A stretch of 64,000 nt of DNA from UBA4416 sp943362175 (GTDB taxonomy: Bacteria; Bacteroidota; Bacteroidia; B-17B0; Aurantibacillaceae), in contig CALRIU020000012.1 in assembly GCA_943362175.1 (NCBI GenBank), positions 1-64,000 of the forward strand. Reading direction: 5' to 3'. This document shows, in pieces, positions 43,595-51,753 of the stretch (within the stretch, counting starts at the first letter, position 1; the number at the start of each line of letters is the position of its first letter). The translations under genes and the position numbers were made by a program. The notes beneath the pieces were generated by a model. It was not told the DNA's origin and searched no databases. It worked only from the letters and a program-made list of their open reading frames with translations.

Positions 43595-44245
43595 TTATTT
43601 GCTGTAATCCCGCTCCCCGAAAATGCTGCTGCCGATGCGCACCATCGTGCTGCCTTCTTCGATAGCAAGCTCATAATCGCCGCTCATGCCAAAGCTTAGG
43701 ATGTTGTACTGAGGAAACTGTTCCTGTAGCTGCTTCACCTGCTTAAATTCATGACGGATCTTTTGTGTATCGCTTGTATTGGAAGCCATGGCCATAAAAC
43801 CTTTGACCGCTACATGCGGATAGTTTTTCAGCTCACTTGCATTGAGCAATGCTTTGATCTCCGCCACATCGAAACCGAACTTGGTTTCTTCCTCTGCAAT
43901 GTGCAGCTGCAACAGGCAATCGATCACGCGCTTGTTTTTTTGCGCCTGCTTGTTGATCTCTTTCAGCAGGCTCAGGCTGTCTACACCATGAATCAGGTAC
44001 ACAAAAGGCGCGATGTATTTTACTTTATTGCTTTGCAGGTGCCCGATAAAATGCCAGCGGATGTCTTTCGGCAAAGCGGCTTCTTTGTCTACCAGCTCCT
44101 GCACATAATTTTCGCCGAAATCCTTTTGTCCGGCATCGTATGCTTCCAGGAGCATGCATATCGGTTTGGTCTTGGAAACCGCTACCAGCGTAACGTTCGC
44201 CGGTAAGGCGGATTTGAAATGCTGTATGTTTTCTTTAACGGGCAT
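43595..44245 (-). CDS. YggS/PLPBP-family PLP homeostasis protein
   Basis: 216 residues, a PLP-binding TIM barrel. The PLP Lys is Lys25 in LVAVSKTKP. FGENYVQEL, WHFIGHLQSNKVK, FGMSGDYELAIEEGSTMVRIGSSIFG are the family motifs. These proteins buffer free pyridoxal phosphate and influence amino-acid balance. It is the last gene of a three-gene operon after DUF1015 and a GNAT gene. Confidence 0.9.
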   Translation of the reverse strand: MPVKENIQHFKSALPANVTLVAVSKTKPICMLLEAYDAGQKDFGENYVQELVDKEAALPKDIRWHFIGHLQSNKVKYIAPFVYLIHGVDSLSLLKEINKQAQKNKRVIDCLLQLHIAEEETKFGFDVAEIKALLNASELKNYPHVAVKGFMAMASNTSDTQKIRHEFKQVKQLQEQFPQYNILSFGMSGDYELAIEEGSTMVRIGSSIFGERDYSK

Positions 44246-44248
44246 GGG

Positions 44249-44779
44249 TTAATTCTTCAGGCTAAGTTCCATAATATAATCGGTTTGCACATCATCGCCT
44301 AAAACGAAATCATGCGATCCTGTTTTCACAAAGCCGTTGCGCTCGTAGAAGGCAATGGCTTTGGTATTGCGCTCCCACACACCAAGCCAGATCGTATCAT
44401 ACGATGCTTCTTTTGCTACAGCGATCGCATGTTGCAATAAGGATTTTCCCATCTGCTGTCCGTGAAATTTTCCGGGCACATAGATCCGTTCGATCTCGAG
44501 CGTTCCGGCTTTTCCCTCCACTGTTTGGGCTGCGCCGCTGTTGAGCTTCATATAGCCTGCCAGCTCATCGCCCTGATGCATGAAATAAAACCGGGAGCCG
44601 GCAGTGTTCAGCTCCTTGCGCAGCCTTTCGGGATTGAGGTTTTCAGACACATACTTTCGCATGTCCTCTTCCGTATTGTGTTCGCGGAAAGTTTCCGTAA
44701 AGGTGTCGATGCTGATCGCTCTCAGCGCATCGAGGTCTTTCTCTTCAACGCCGGTAATATAAATGGTGCTCGCAGGCAT
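44249..44779 (-). CDS. GNAT-family N-acetyltransferase
   Basis: About 176 residues from the ATG at 44779. Motifs: DTFTETFREHNTEEDMRKYV, LEIERIYVPGKFHGQQMGKSLL (acetyl-CoA pyrophosphate loop QxxGxG/S), and NTKAIAFYERNGF. This subtype resembles PaiA-like diamine acetyltransferases, but the substrate is unproven. It starts 1 bp after the DUF1015 stop and ends 3 bp before YggS. Confidence 0.8.
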   Translation of the reverse strand: MPASTIYITGVEEKDLDALRAISIDTFTETFREHNTEEDMRKYVSENLNPERLRKELNTAGSRFYFMHQGDELAGYMKLNSGAAQTVEGKAGTLEIERIYVPGKFHGQQMGKSLLQHAIAVAKEASYDTIWLGVWERNTKAIAFYERNGFVKTGSHDFVLGDDVQTDYIMELSLKN

Positions 44780-44780
44780 A

Positions 44781-46028
44781 TTATTCTTCAAGGCTATAAA
44801 TCAGGAGGCCGCTGCGCATCTTCGGCTCTACCCAGGTTGATTTCGGAGGCATGATGTTATTGGTATCTGCGATCCATTTCAGGTGTTCCATCGTTACAGG
44901 ATACAGGCCGAAGGACACGGCTGCTTTTCCCTCGTCTACCTGGCGTTTCAGGGCGATGCTGCCTTTCACGCCCGGCACAAAGCCAATGCGCTTGTCGGTT
45001 TTGAGATCGTGGATGTCCAGGATCGGCGACAGGATATATTTGGTGAGGATGTCGGCATCCAGGCTTCCGATAGGATCCTCGGGGTTGTAGATGCCCTCTT
45101 TTACCTGCAGGGAATACCAGGTGTTATTTATGTACATCGACAGCTCGTGCTTGCGGCGCGGCTTGAAATCGGGCTCGTCGATTTTGCTGACAATGAAATT
45201 GGTTTTCAGATGCCCGATCAGCTGCTCTACGGATAAGCCATTGAGGTCTTTCACAATACGGTTGTAATCGTATATTTTCAGATGGTTCTCCGGAAAGAAC
45301 ACGCCCAGGTAATAATTGAAAGCTTCCTCGCCGGTGTAGGATTTGCGGGTGCTGCGCCTCAGCCTGCCGAGCAGGGCCGAAGAGGCGGAGCGGTGATGCC
45401 CGTCGGCAATATAAATATGTGGAATGCCGCTAAAGCGTTCGGCGATCTGCTTCACCGTTTTGCGGCTGTCGATGACCCATACCGTGTGCCTTACCTTGTC
45501 GGTGGTGCTGAAGTCGTAGTCGGGGCGGCTATGGCTGATCTCGTCGGAAATGGTGTCGATCACCTCATCGTTGGGATAGCTGAATAACACCGGCTCCGCG
45601 TTGAACTCACACACATCGAGGTAATCTTTCAGCTTTTCCTCGCGCTGGGTCAGCGTTTGCTCATGCACCCGGATCACCCCGTTCATATAATCATCGATGC
45701 TGGTACAGGCAATAATGCCGATGAACTCATCATTCTCCTTGACCTGCCTGTACAGGTAGTAGCAGGGCGACTCGTCCCTCAGAAAGATCTTTTCGCGGAC
45801 AAATTTTTTGAAGTGCTTTTTGACCTTCTGCAGGCGCTCTCTCGATCCCGGTTTGGTTTTGATGCCGTCCTCAAAATCAGGATTGATGACGTGTAGAAAG
45901 GAATAGGGGTTTCCTGCGAGCTTATCTCTCAGTTCTGAGGTATTATAACCGTCTACAGAGCGCGAGGCAACGAGGTGTACTTTATCATGCTGTGGGCGTA
46001 TTGCTCTGAATGGGATGACTTTGGCCAT
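44781..46028 (-). CDS. DUF1015-family protein
   Basis: 415 residues with the DUF1015 layout: IPFRAIRPQHDKVHLVASRSVDGY at the start, SFLHVINPDFE, a central IADGHHRSASSALLGRLRR (the conserved DGHHR motif), and LGLYPVTMEHLKWIAD near the end. Members are cytoplasmic and of unknown function. It is the first gene of the DUF1015-GNAT-YggS operon, and in other genomes it is often near serine/amino-acid genes. Confidence 0.85.
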   Translation of the reverse strand: MAKVIPFRAIRPQHDKVHLVASRSVDGYNTSELRDKLAGNPYSFLHVINPDFEDGIKTKPGSRERLQKVKKHFKKFVREKIFLRDESPCYYLYRQVKENDEFIGIIACTSIDDYMNGVIRVHEQTLTQREEKLKDYLDVCEFNAEPVLFSYPNDEVIDTISDEISHSRPDYDFSTTDKVRHTVWVIDSRKTVKQIAERFSGIPHIYIADGHHRSASSALLGRLRRSTRKSYTGEEAFNYYLGVFFPENHLKIYDYNRIVKDLNGLSVEQLIGHLKTNFIVSKIDEPDFKPRRKHELSMYINNTWYSLQVKEGIYNPEDPIGSLDADILTKYILSPILDIHDLKTDKRIGFVPGVKGSIALKRQVDEGKAAVSFGLYPVTMEHLKWIADTNNIMPPKSTWVEPKMRSGLLIYSLEE

Positions 46029-46086
46029 GTATGTGTTTAGTGCTGTATCTGCTTTAAAGGTAATATTTTTTTAGATCAACACCGCT

Positions 46087-46115
46087 ACCTGGGAGGTTTT
46101 AAAAACCTTCCAGGT
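46087..46115. repeat. Long near-perfect palindrome
   Basis: ACCTGGGAGGTTTT and AAAACCTTCCAGGT form a 14-bp arm pair with one G-T and a single-base centre. It lies between two genes, 60 bp upstream of the DUF1015 start. Confidence 0.55.
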
Positions 46116-46121
46116 GAGGCA

Positions 46122-46152
46122 TAAAAAAATCTCCCGCTGTTGGGCGGGAGAT
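46122..46152 (-). terminator. Intrinsic terminator of the OmpA/TPR lipoprotein gene
   Basis: ATCTCCCGC (46129-46137) pairs with GCGGGAGAT (46144-46152). Seven A on the plus strand give a T-run in the minus-strand transcript. Confidence 0.85.
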
Positions 46153-46175
46153 CTTTCGAAAAGGAATAGTTAAAA

Positions 46176-47915
46176 TTAGTTTACCAGTGCTTTGAAATCA
46201 GCGTTGTCGCGTAATTTGATGAACTCAGCGTCATCTTTCGCAGCAGCTTTTAATGAACCGTCTTTGCCGATTGCTGTTTTTAAGTTAGAGTTAACTTCAG
46301 CAGCGTTGTTGGAACGTGCCGCAGCAACAGCTTTCAGGTAGAATGACCAGGCCATATCTTTTTCAGTGCTGGCGTCAAGCGTTGTCGCAACAGCGCCTGT
46401 GTTTCCGTTTAATAATTCAGCTAATGCTTTGTTGAAGCCTTTGTAGTCGCCGAAGTTAGAAACAGCGTCAGAGTATTTACCATCGCGGATGTTTACGATA
46501 CCTTTGTTGTAGTTTACTTCTTTACCGGCACCGGAAGCTTTGTCATAATATTCCATTGCTTTTCTGCGGTCGCCTGATTTAGCAGCGATGATACCCAGGT
46601 TGTTCATCAGGATAGGGTTTCCGTTAGCAGTACCTTCAGCACGTTTGAAAGCTTCACCGGCCTCCGTTACTTTGTTCTGCATCAATAAAGCCACACCTAA
46701 GTTGTTGGAAGTTCTCCAGTCGCTGGCGTATTTTTTCTCAGCAGCCTGTAAAATCTGAACCTGAGTGTTTTGGTCAGTTGTTAAAGTTGTAGCATATAAT
46801 AACTCTTCTACAGATAAGCTGTCAGGAGAAGTCGTTGCCAATTTAGAGATCATTTCGTCTGTACGTGATTTTTTGTCAACGTTTACAGTTAATACCGAAC
46901 GGCGTAATTTTGGTAAAATTTTCTCTGCCACCTCTGTATAGGTTTTAGATAAATTTTTGATCTCTTTTTCACGCTGATCGCCGTCTTTGTACATCGTTAA
47001 CACGCGTAAGATCAGGTCTTTGTCAGCGATAGAAGATTGCTGCATTAAAGTTTGGAAACCATCCCAGTCCTCAGCAGTTGTCTGAGTCGTGTAGTTAGCT
47101 TCTTCCTTACCGAATTTCTGATCTTTGTTTTTGTTCTTTTTGAACTCGCCCATTAACGCTTTAGAACCGGATTTAGCACGGTCTTTCGCTAAGTTTTCGT
47201 TCAAAGATAATTCACCGTCCGGAGAAGCATAAGCCGATACCGTGATGCCTTTGAACTCATACCACTGGCTGTTGATGTTTGTTCCGATGAATGATTGTAA
47301 GTTTTTCATTTCGTCGCTTTTCAGCTCAGAAGCCCTTACATCAGACTTATTGATGAGATAATAAATATTAGCTGTCTGGTTAGCAGGAGTCGTTTTCACG
47401 AAAGCGTCTTTTGCAGTAATTCCTTTCTCGTCGTTACGAACCAATAAAGGCGTTACAATAGTACCATCGGCGATCTCCACCGGTGTGAAGTCTTTGGTTT
47501 TTTTCTTCACGGCACCCTGAGCGCGTAATTCTACTTTAGCTACTTTCATCCCTGGCTCATAAGCGAATTTCTCAGTGGTGTAGCTGAATGTTCCACCGGT
47601 TGAATAGCTGATTTTCTGGCCTGAACCTGTTGCTTTTTCACCAACAAGAACCACCGGTTTCATCGCTTTTTCACCACCTGAATATTTTACTACAGGAGTA
47701 ACAGTCACTGTGGCTTTTTTGGCAAAAACTTTAGCAGGATACTTACCGCTTACGGTAAATACTACGCTATCTCCATGCATTTCCAGGGGATTAGGTTTTA
47801 CGTCATAGGTAATGGTCTTTTGTTTTTTGATCATTTTTCCTAAACCATTGCATCCAACTAGTAATGCAGTGGCACCGACAGCAAGTGTTAAATTTCGTAG
47901 AGTTTTAGTATTCAT
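46176..47915 (-). CDS. Lipoprotein with OmpA-like and TPR regions
   Basis: 579 residues. The signal peptide ends in a lipobox (ALLVGC). Residues about 35-170 are beta-rich. Residues 220-260 (VSAYASPDGELSLNENLAKDRAKSGSKAL) resemble half of an OmpA-type peptidoglycan-binding domain. The C-terminal 200 residues are TPR-like helices (TSNNLGVALLMQNKVTEAGEAFKRAEG and following). It is probably an abundant periplasm-facing outer-membrane lipoprotein, judging from its highly biased codon use and clean terminator. Confidence 0.75.
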   Translation of the reverse strand: MNTKTLRNLTLAVGATALLVGCNGLGKMIKKQKTITYDVKPNPLEMHGDSVVFTVSGKYPAKVFAKKATVTVTPVVKYSGGEKAMKPVVLVGEKATGSGQKISYSTGGTFSYTTEKFAYEPGMKVAKVELRAQGAVKKKTKDFTPVEIADGTIVTPLLVRNDEKGITAKDAFVKTTPANQTANIYYLINKSDVRASELKSDEMKNLQSFIGTNINSQWYEFKGITVSAYASPDGELSLNENLAKDRAKSGSKALMGEFKKNKNKDQKFGKEEANYTTQTTAEDWDGFQTLMQQSSIADKDLILRVLTMYKDGDQREKEIKNLSKTYTEVAEKILPKLRRSVLTVNVDKKSRTDEMISKLATTSPDSLSVEELLYATTLTTDQNTQVQILQAAEKKYASDWRTSNNLGVALLMQNKVTEAGEAFKRAEGTANGNPILMNNLGIIAAKSGDRRKAMEYYDKASGAGKEVNYNKGIVNIRDGKYSDAVSNFGDYKGFNKALAELLNGNTGAVATTLDASTEKDMAWSFYLKAVAAARSNNAAEVNSNLKTAIGKDGSLKAAAKDDAEFIKLRDNADFKALVN

Positions 47916-47991
47916 ATTTTAAAGGTTAGAATGGATTTTCGACAAAAATAGGAATTTATTAATTAAAGCCTAATAAATTTAGCATAAAAAG

Positions 47992-48029
47992 CAAAAAAAA
48001 ATCCCATCTGTGAGCACACAAATGGGATT
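47992..48029 (-). terminator. Intrinsic terminator of rpsT
   Basis: AATCCCAT (48000-48007) pairs with ATGGGATT (48022-48029) and is followed by eight T on the minus strand. Confidence 0.85.
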
Positions 48030-48054
48030 CTGTAAATTTATTGTAAAATTAAAA

Positions 48055-48312
48055 TTACTTGCTGATCGTGTTCACACGCTTCGCTAATTTTGATTTCAGA
48101 TTAGAAGCTTTGTTTTTGTGAATGATATTCTTTTTAGCCAGTTTATCAAGCATCGCTACTACTTTTGGTAATAATGCCGCAGCATCTTTTTTATCTTCTG
48201 TACCGCGTAATTTTTTTACCGCATTACGGGTAGTTTTTGCATAATAACGATTTTGTAAACGTTTTGCGTTGTTTGATCTGATTCGTTTAATTGCCGACTT
48301 ATGGTTTGCCAT
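48055..48312 (-). CDS. rpsT: 30S ribosomal protein S20
   Basis: An 85-residue, strongly basic helical protein: MANHKSAIKRIRSNNAKR, ending KNKASNLKSKLAKRVN. This is the full S20 pattern and length; it binds 16S rRNA early in 30S assembly. It is monocistronic, with a consensus promoter and terminator. Confidence 0.95.
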   Translation of the reverse strand: MANHKSAIKRIRSNNAKRLQNRYYAKTTRNAVKKLRGTEDKKDAAALLPKVVAMLDKLAKKNIIHKNKASNLKSKLAKRVNTISK

Positions 48313-48353
48313 TATCTATAGTTTAAAAATTCTGTTCTTTTAATTTTGGATGG

Positions 48354-48383
48354 CAAATATACGGTTTTTTTTATTCCCACAAA
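48354..48383 (-). promoter_or_regulatory. Bacteroidota promoter of rpsT
   Basis: On the minus strand, TTTG (48383-48380), an 18-base spacer, and TATATTTG (48361-48354) match the -33/-7 consensus of the primary sigma factor in this phylum, about 40 bases before the start codon. Confidence 0.75.
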
Positions 48384-48528
48384 CATTATCCTGTATTTTT
48401 CTTGTAAATTTATTGCATGCAGGTTTCAAAATGATAAATTTCGGGAAAATTTGTCATTGGTAAAAGGCTGTTTATAACAATTATTTACCAATTAAGCCCT
48501 AAAACCTATTTTTGTGAACCGATAGTGT

Positions 48529-49617
48529 ATGAGAAAAACAGCCTGGTGCTTATTAATAGTTCTGTATTGCTGCCATGCAGCCTTGGCCCAGCAGCCCGCC
48601 GACATACAAAAAAACATTGTGCCCAACGGCAGCTTTGAGAATTACCGGAAAAAATCGGGGAGTATCCGGCAGGCCATTCCCTGGCAGCAGATTGCCAGTG
48701 TCGATTTTTACCAGGAACCCCTGAGCAACGATACATCGGCACATAAAGGCGCTCATTCGGGAAGCTGTTTTGCCGGCCTGCGTTACCAGAAAAAGTACAA
48801 GGAATTTATGCAGGTCAAGCTGGCCGAATCCCTGCACCGCGGCAGCATCTACGAGTTTGAGATGTATATACGCCTGGCCTGGTGGAGCAATGCCAGCCTT
48901 AAATCCATCGGCGCCCTGTTTACCAAAGCCGGCTACAAAAGCCAGGGCGATGTGGTGAAAACGGCGATGATCGACTCGGTGGTGAAGAAAGGCAGCCTCA
49001 TCAACAATTACCAGTGGTTTAAGATCTCGGGCAAATACTTAGCCGATGGCGGTGAGAAGTACATCACGATCGGGAATTTCAGTCCCTCCGTCAAGCGCGA
49101 TATGTCGAGGATGAACGTCTTTAAATTCGGGTTCAAAGAAGCCTATTATTTTGTGGATGATGTCTCGCTTGTGAGGTCAAAGGAGCCGGTAGAGAAAGTC
49201 AAGGTGGAGATTGTAGGCTCGTTCAGCATCGACGACCAGGACTCTGTACTCCAGGTGAAAAAAAACATCAAGGTGGGGGAGAGGGTCCAGCTCAAGAACA
49301 TCTTTTTTGAGAACGGCCGCTATTACCTCTTGCCCGAATCGTATGCCGAGCTCAATAAGCTCGCCCAATACCTCATCCGCAACCCGAAGATGGAAGTGCA
49401 GATCGACGGGCACTCCGATAACGCGGGATCGAGATCCAGGAACCAGAAGCTCTCCGAGCTGCGTGCCCGTGAAGTGTTTGAATACCTCATTAAAAAAGGA
49501 GTGCAGAATAAATTATACTTTAAAGGCTATGGCAGCTCGATGCCTGTAGCCGGAAATGATACGGAGGCCGACAGGGCCAAAAACCGCCGCGTGGAATTCG
49601 AGATCATTAAAAATTAA
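48529..49617 (+). CDS. OmpA-family protein with N-terminal T9SS-cargo-like binding domain
   Basis: 362 residues. Signal peptide 1-20. Residues 25-220 (NIVPNGSFENYRK to YYFVDDVSLVRS) resemble the N-terminal domain of the protein at 321. The C-terminal 120 residues are an OmpA peptidoglycan-binding domain (FENGRYYLLPESYAELNKLA, QIDGHSDNAGSRSRNQKLSE, NRRVEFEI). It therefore links a surface-type binding domain to the cell wall. A TATTTTTG -7 box is at 48507-48514. Confidence 0.8.
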   Translation: MRKTAWCLLIVLYCCHAALAQQPADIQKNIVPNGSFENYRKKSGSIRQAIPWQQIASVDFYQEPLSNDTSAHKGAHSGSCFAGLRYQKKYKEFMQVKLAESLHRGSIYEFEMYIRLAWWSNASLKSIGALFTKAGYKSQGDVVKTAMIDSVVKKGSLINNYQWFKISGKYLADGGEKYITIGNFSPSVKRDMSRMNVFKFGFKEAYYFVDDVSLVRSKEPVEKVKVEIVGSFSIDDQDSVLQVKKNIKVGERVQLKNIFFENGRYYLLPESYAELNKLAQYLIRNPKMEVQIDGHSDNAGSRSRNQKLSELRAREVFEYLIKKGVQNKLYFKGYGSSMPVAGNDTEADRAKNRRVEFEIIKN

Positions 49618-49770
49618 ATACGAATCAAGAATTACGGATCAATACGAAATGTACCAATTAATGATTACGAATTAGTACGAATATACAAATCAAGGATTAC
49701 GGATCAATACGAATATACAAATCAGGGTTTATGATGCCGCATTCGTATATTCGTACCTGATCGTAATTAA
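49618..49770. repeat. Short direct repeats (ATTACGGATCAATACGAA)
   Basis: The unit recurs at about 49630 and 49693 with the shorter ACGAATATACAAATCA between. ATTCGTATATTCGTA at 49740 is its inverse. Non-coding. Confidence 0.6.
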
Positions 49771-49788
49771 CATGATAAACTTCCCTAT

Positions 49789-51123
49789 ATGAATACATCC
49801 ACTACCATCGAAAAAGATCATCCCAAAACCATTAAAGCCTGGACCTTTTACGACTGGGCCAATTCGGTGTTCCCGCTGGTAATTACCTCGGCGATCTTTC
49901 CGAATTTCTACGACGCCGTAACCGTTACGAAAAATGCAGCGGGCGAAATCGTGAACCACAACGTTACCCTGTTCGGCTTTGAGTTCGAAAACCAGAACCT
50001 GTATTCCTTTGTCTATGCCTTTGCGCTTTCCATTGTGGTCATCATCACGCCTTTGCTCAGCGGCATTGCCGATTACCTGGGCAATAAGAAACGCTTCCTC
50101 CAGTTCTTCTGTTACCTGGGCGCGCTGTCCTGCATGTGCCTGTTCTTTTTCAATAAAGCCAGCCTGGGCCTGAGCTTTATTCCCTTTGTAACGGCTACCG
50201 TTGGTTTCTGGGGAAGTCTGGTGTATTACAATTCCTACCTGCCGCAAATTGCCTCCGAGCAAAACCAGGATAAGGTGAGTGCGCGCGGCTTTGCCTTAGG
50301 GTATTTCGGAAGCTCCTTATTATTGATCCTTTGTCTCGTTAGCATTATGGTGTTGCATATTCCGGCCAAATACAGTTTCTTATTTGTAGGAATCTGGTGG
50401 ATTGGTTTTGCGCAAATTACATTCAGGGGCTTGCCTTCCAGGCTCAAGGTAGAAAATAACGGAAATAAGGACGGGATCTTTGGAAAAGGCTTTAAAGAGC
50501 TGAAAGGCGTGTGGGCACAGATTAAACAATTGCCGACTCTCAAAAAATTCCTCTCGAGCTATTTCTTTTACAACATGGGGGTGCAAACCGTTATGGTGGT
50601 GGCTGTTTTGTTTGCCCGCAACGAAATCGACTGGGGAACCGGTGAAGAGGCTGAGAAAACCAAAACCACCTCGCTCATCGTGAGCATCCTCATCATCCAG
50701 TTTGTCGGTATTGCTGGCTCTTACCTGTTTTCGTGGCTCTCTACCATCGTTGGTAATATCAAATCCCTCATGGTGGCTATTTTTATCTGGATCTTCATCT
50801 GCGTGTTTACCTACCTCGTGGTGAGAACGCCGCTGCACTTTTACGTCGTCGCTTTCCTGGTGGGCCTCGTGATGGGCGGGATTCAGGCCTTGTCTCGAAG
50901 CACCTACAGTAAGTACCTGCCCACCACGCAGGACCACACCAGTTTTTTCAGCTTCTACGATGTGGTCGAAAAACTGGGCATGATCCTCGGAACCGTGTTA
51001 TTCGGCACCATCAGTCAGATCATGGGCGGGATGCGGCCGGCCGTATTATCGCTCATCGTTTTCTTTATTGTGGGGTTGCTGTTGCTGATTCCTTTGATGA
51101 AACACAAGGAAAGCCAGGCGTAA
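49789..51123 (+). CDS. UMF1-type MFS transporter
   Basis: A 444-residue, 12-helix MFS protein. KTIKAWTFYDWANSVFPLVI is the hallmark N-terminus (FYDWANS) of the UMF1/Atg22-like group. ADYLGNKKRFL forms the motif A loop, and GGIQALSRSTYSKYLPTTQ the second-half loop. The fungal Atg22 relative exports amino acids from the vacuole; bacterial substrates are unknown. Confidence 0.8.
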   Translation: MNTSTTIEKDHPKTIKAWTFYDWANSVFPLVITSAIFPNFYDAVTVTKNAAGEIVNHNVTLFGFEFENQNLYSFVYAFALSIVVIITPLLSGIADYLGNKKRFLQFFCYLGALSCMCLFFFNKASLGLSFIPFVTATVGFWGSLVYYNSYLPQIASEQNQDKVSARGFALGYFGSSLLLILCLVSIMVLHIPAKYSFLFVGIWWIGFAQITFRGLPSRLKVENNGNKDGIFGKGFKELKGVWAQIKQLPTLKKFLSSYFFYNMGVQTVMVVAVLFARNEIDWGTGEEAEKTKTTSLIVSILIIQFVGIAGSYLFSWLSTIVGNIKSLMVAIFIWIFICVFTYLVVRTPLHFYVVAFLVGLVMGGIQALSRSTYSKYLPTTQDHTSFFSFYDVVEKLGMILGTVLFGTISQIMGGMRPAVLSLIVFFIVGLLLLIPLMKHKESQA

Positions 51124-51315
51124 GCTTTTCCTGGAAAAACGGATTCCCGGCAAGGAGTTTTTTTTCCTGCGTTTTTATATTTTGTTCAATTCTGTCGTTT
51201 TTCTGAATTCATGAATTTGATCAGAGTCGAAAACTAACAAAAATATAATTGTTAAAAATATGAAAAACGATTTTTATTTCCTTAATTTGAGAATAACAAA
51301 TTAACAAAAACACTT

Positions 51316-51708
51316 ATGGGAAAACTAAAAGGTAAAGTTACCAAACCAGGTGACAATGGTATGCTGAAGTACAAGACCGATTCCGGTGAGAAAATTGAAG
51401 TGGCTTATGATCAGCCATTTTCCAAAGAGCTCGGGATTGGAGACAATACATCCGTAACCTTTGAACTTGTTTCAAAAGGCGGCACCCCGATCGCAGTTTC
51501 AGTGAACCCGATCGATAAAGGTACGATTATTGAAATCAGCTATGAAAAAGGCGGCGGAACAATTGAAGAAACCGAATCCGGTATTCAGTATCCGTTCAGG
51601 CAGAATTATTTACGCGAATCCAAATTCGAACTTGGACAAACCGTAAAATATTCGCTGGCTCCGGCCAATGGAGCTATGATTGCAACTTCTCTCGTAGCCA
51701 TCCAATAA
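51316..51708 (+). CDS. Hypothetical protein, possible OB-fold repeats
   Basis: 130 residues beginning MGKLKGKVTKPGDNGMLKYK, with two beta-rich halves separated by DKGTIIEISYEKGGG. Gly/Lys-rich short strands recall cold-shock-like OB folds, but RNP motifs are not evident. It has a long AT-rich leader and a strong terminator. Confidence 0.6.
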   Translation: MGKLKGKVTKPGDNGMLKYKTDSGEKIEVAYDQPFSKELGIGDNTSVTFELVSKGGTPIAVSVNPIDKGTIIEISYEKGGGTIEETESGIQYPFRQNYLRESKFELGQTVKYSLAPANGAMIATSLVAIQ

Positions 51709-51720
51709 ATGACCAATGAC

Positions 51721-51747
51721 GGAAGCCGCCTGAAACAGGCGGCTTCC
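51721..51747 (+). terminator. Strong hairpin after the 51316 gene
   Basis: A perfect 12-bp stem GGAAGCCGCCTG/CAGGCGGCTTCC with loop AAA. It lies between the stop at 51708 and the ATG at 51754, so it separates the two genes. The T-run after it is short (TTAGTT). Confidence 0.7.
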
Positions 51748-51753
51748 TTAGTT

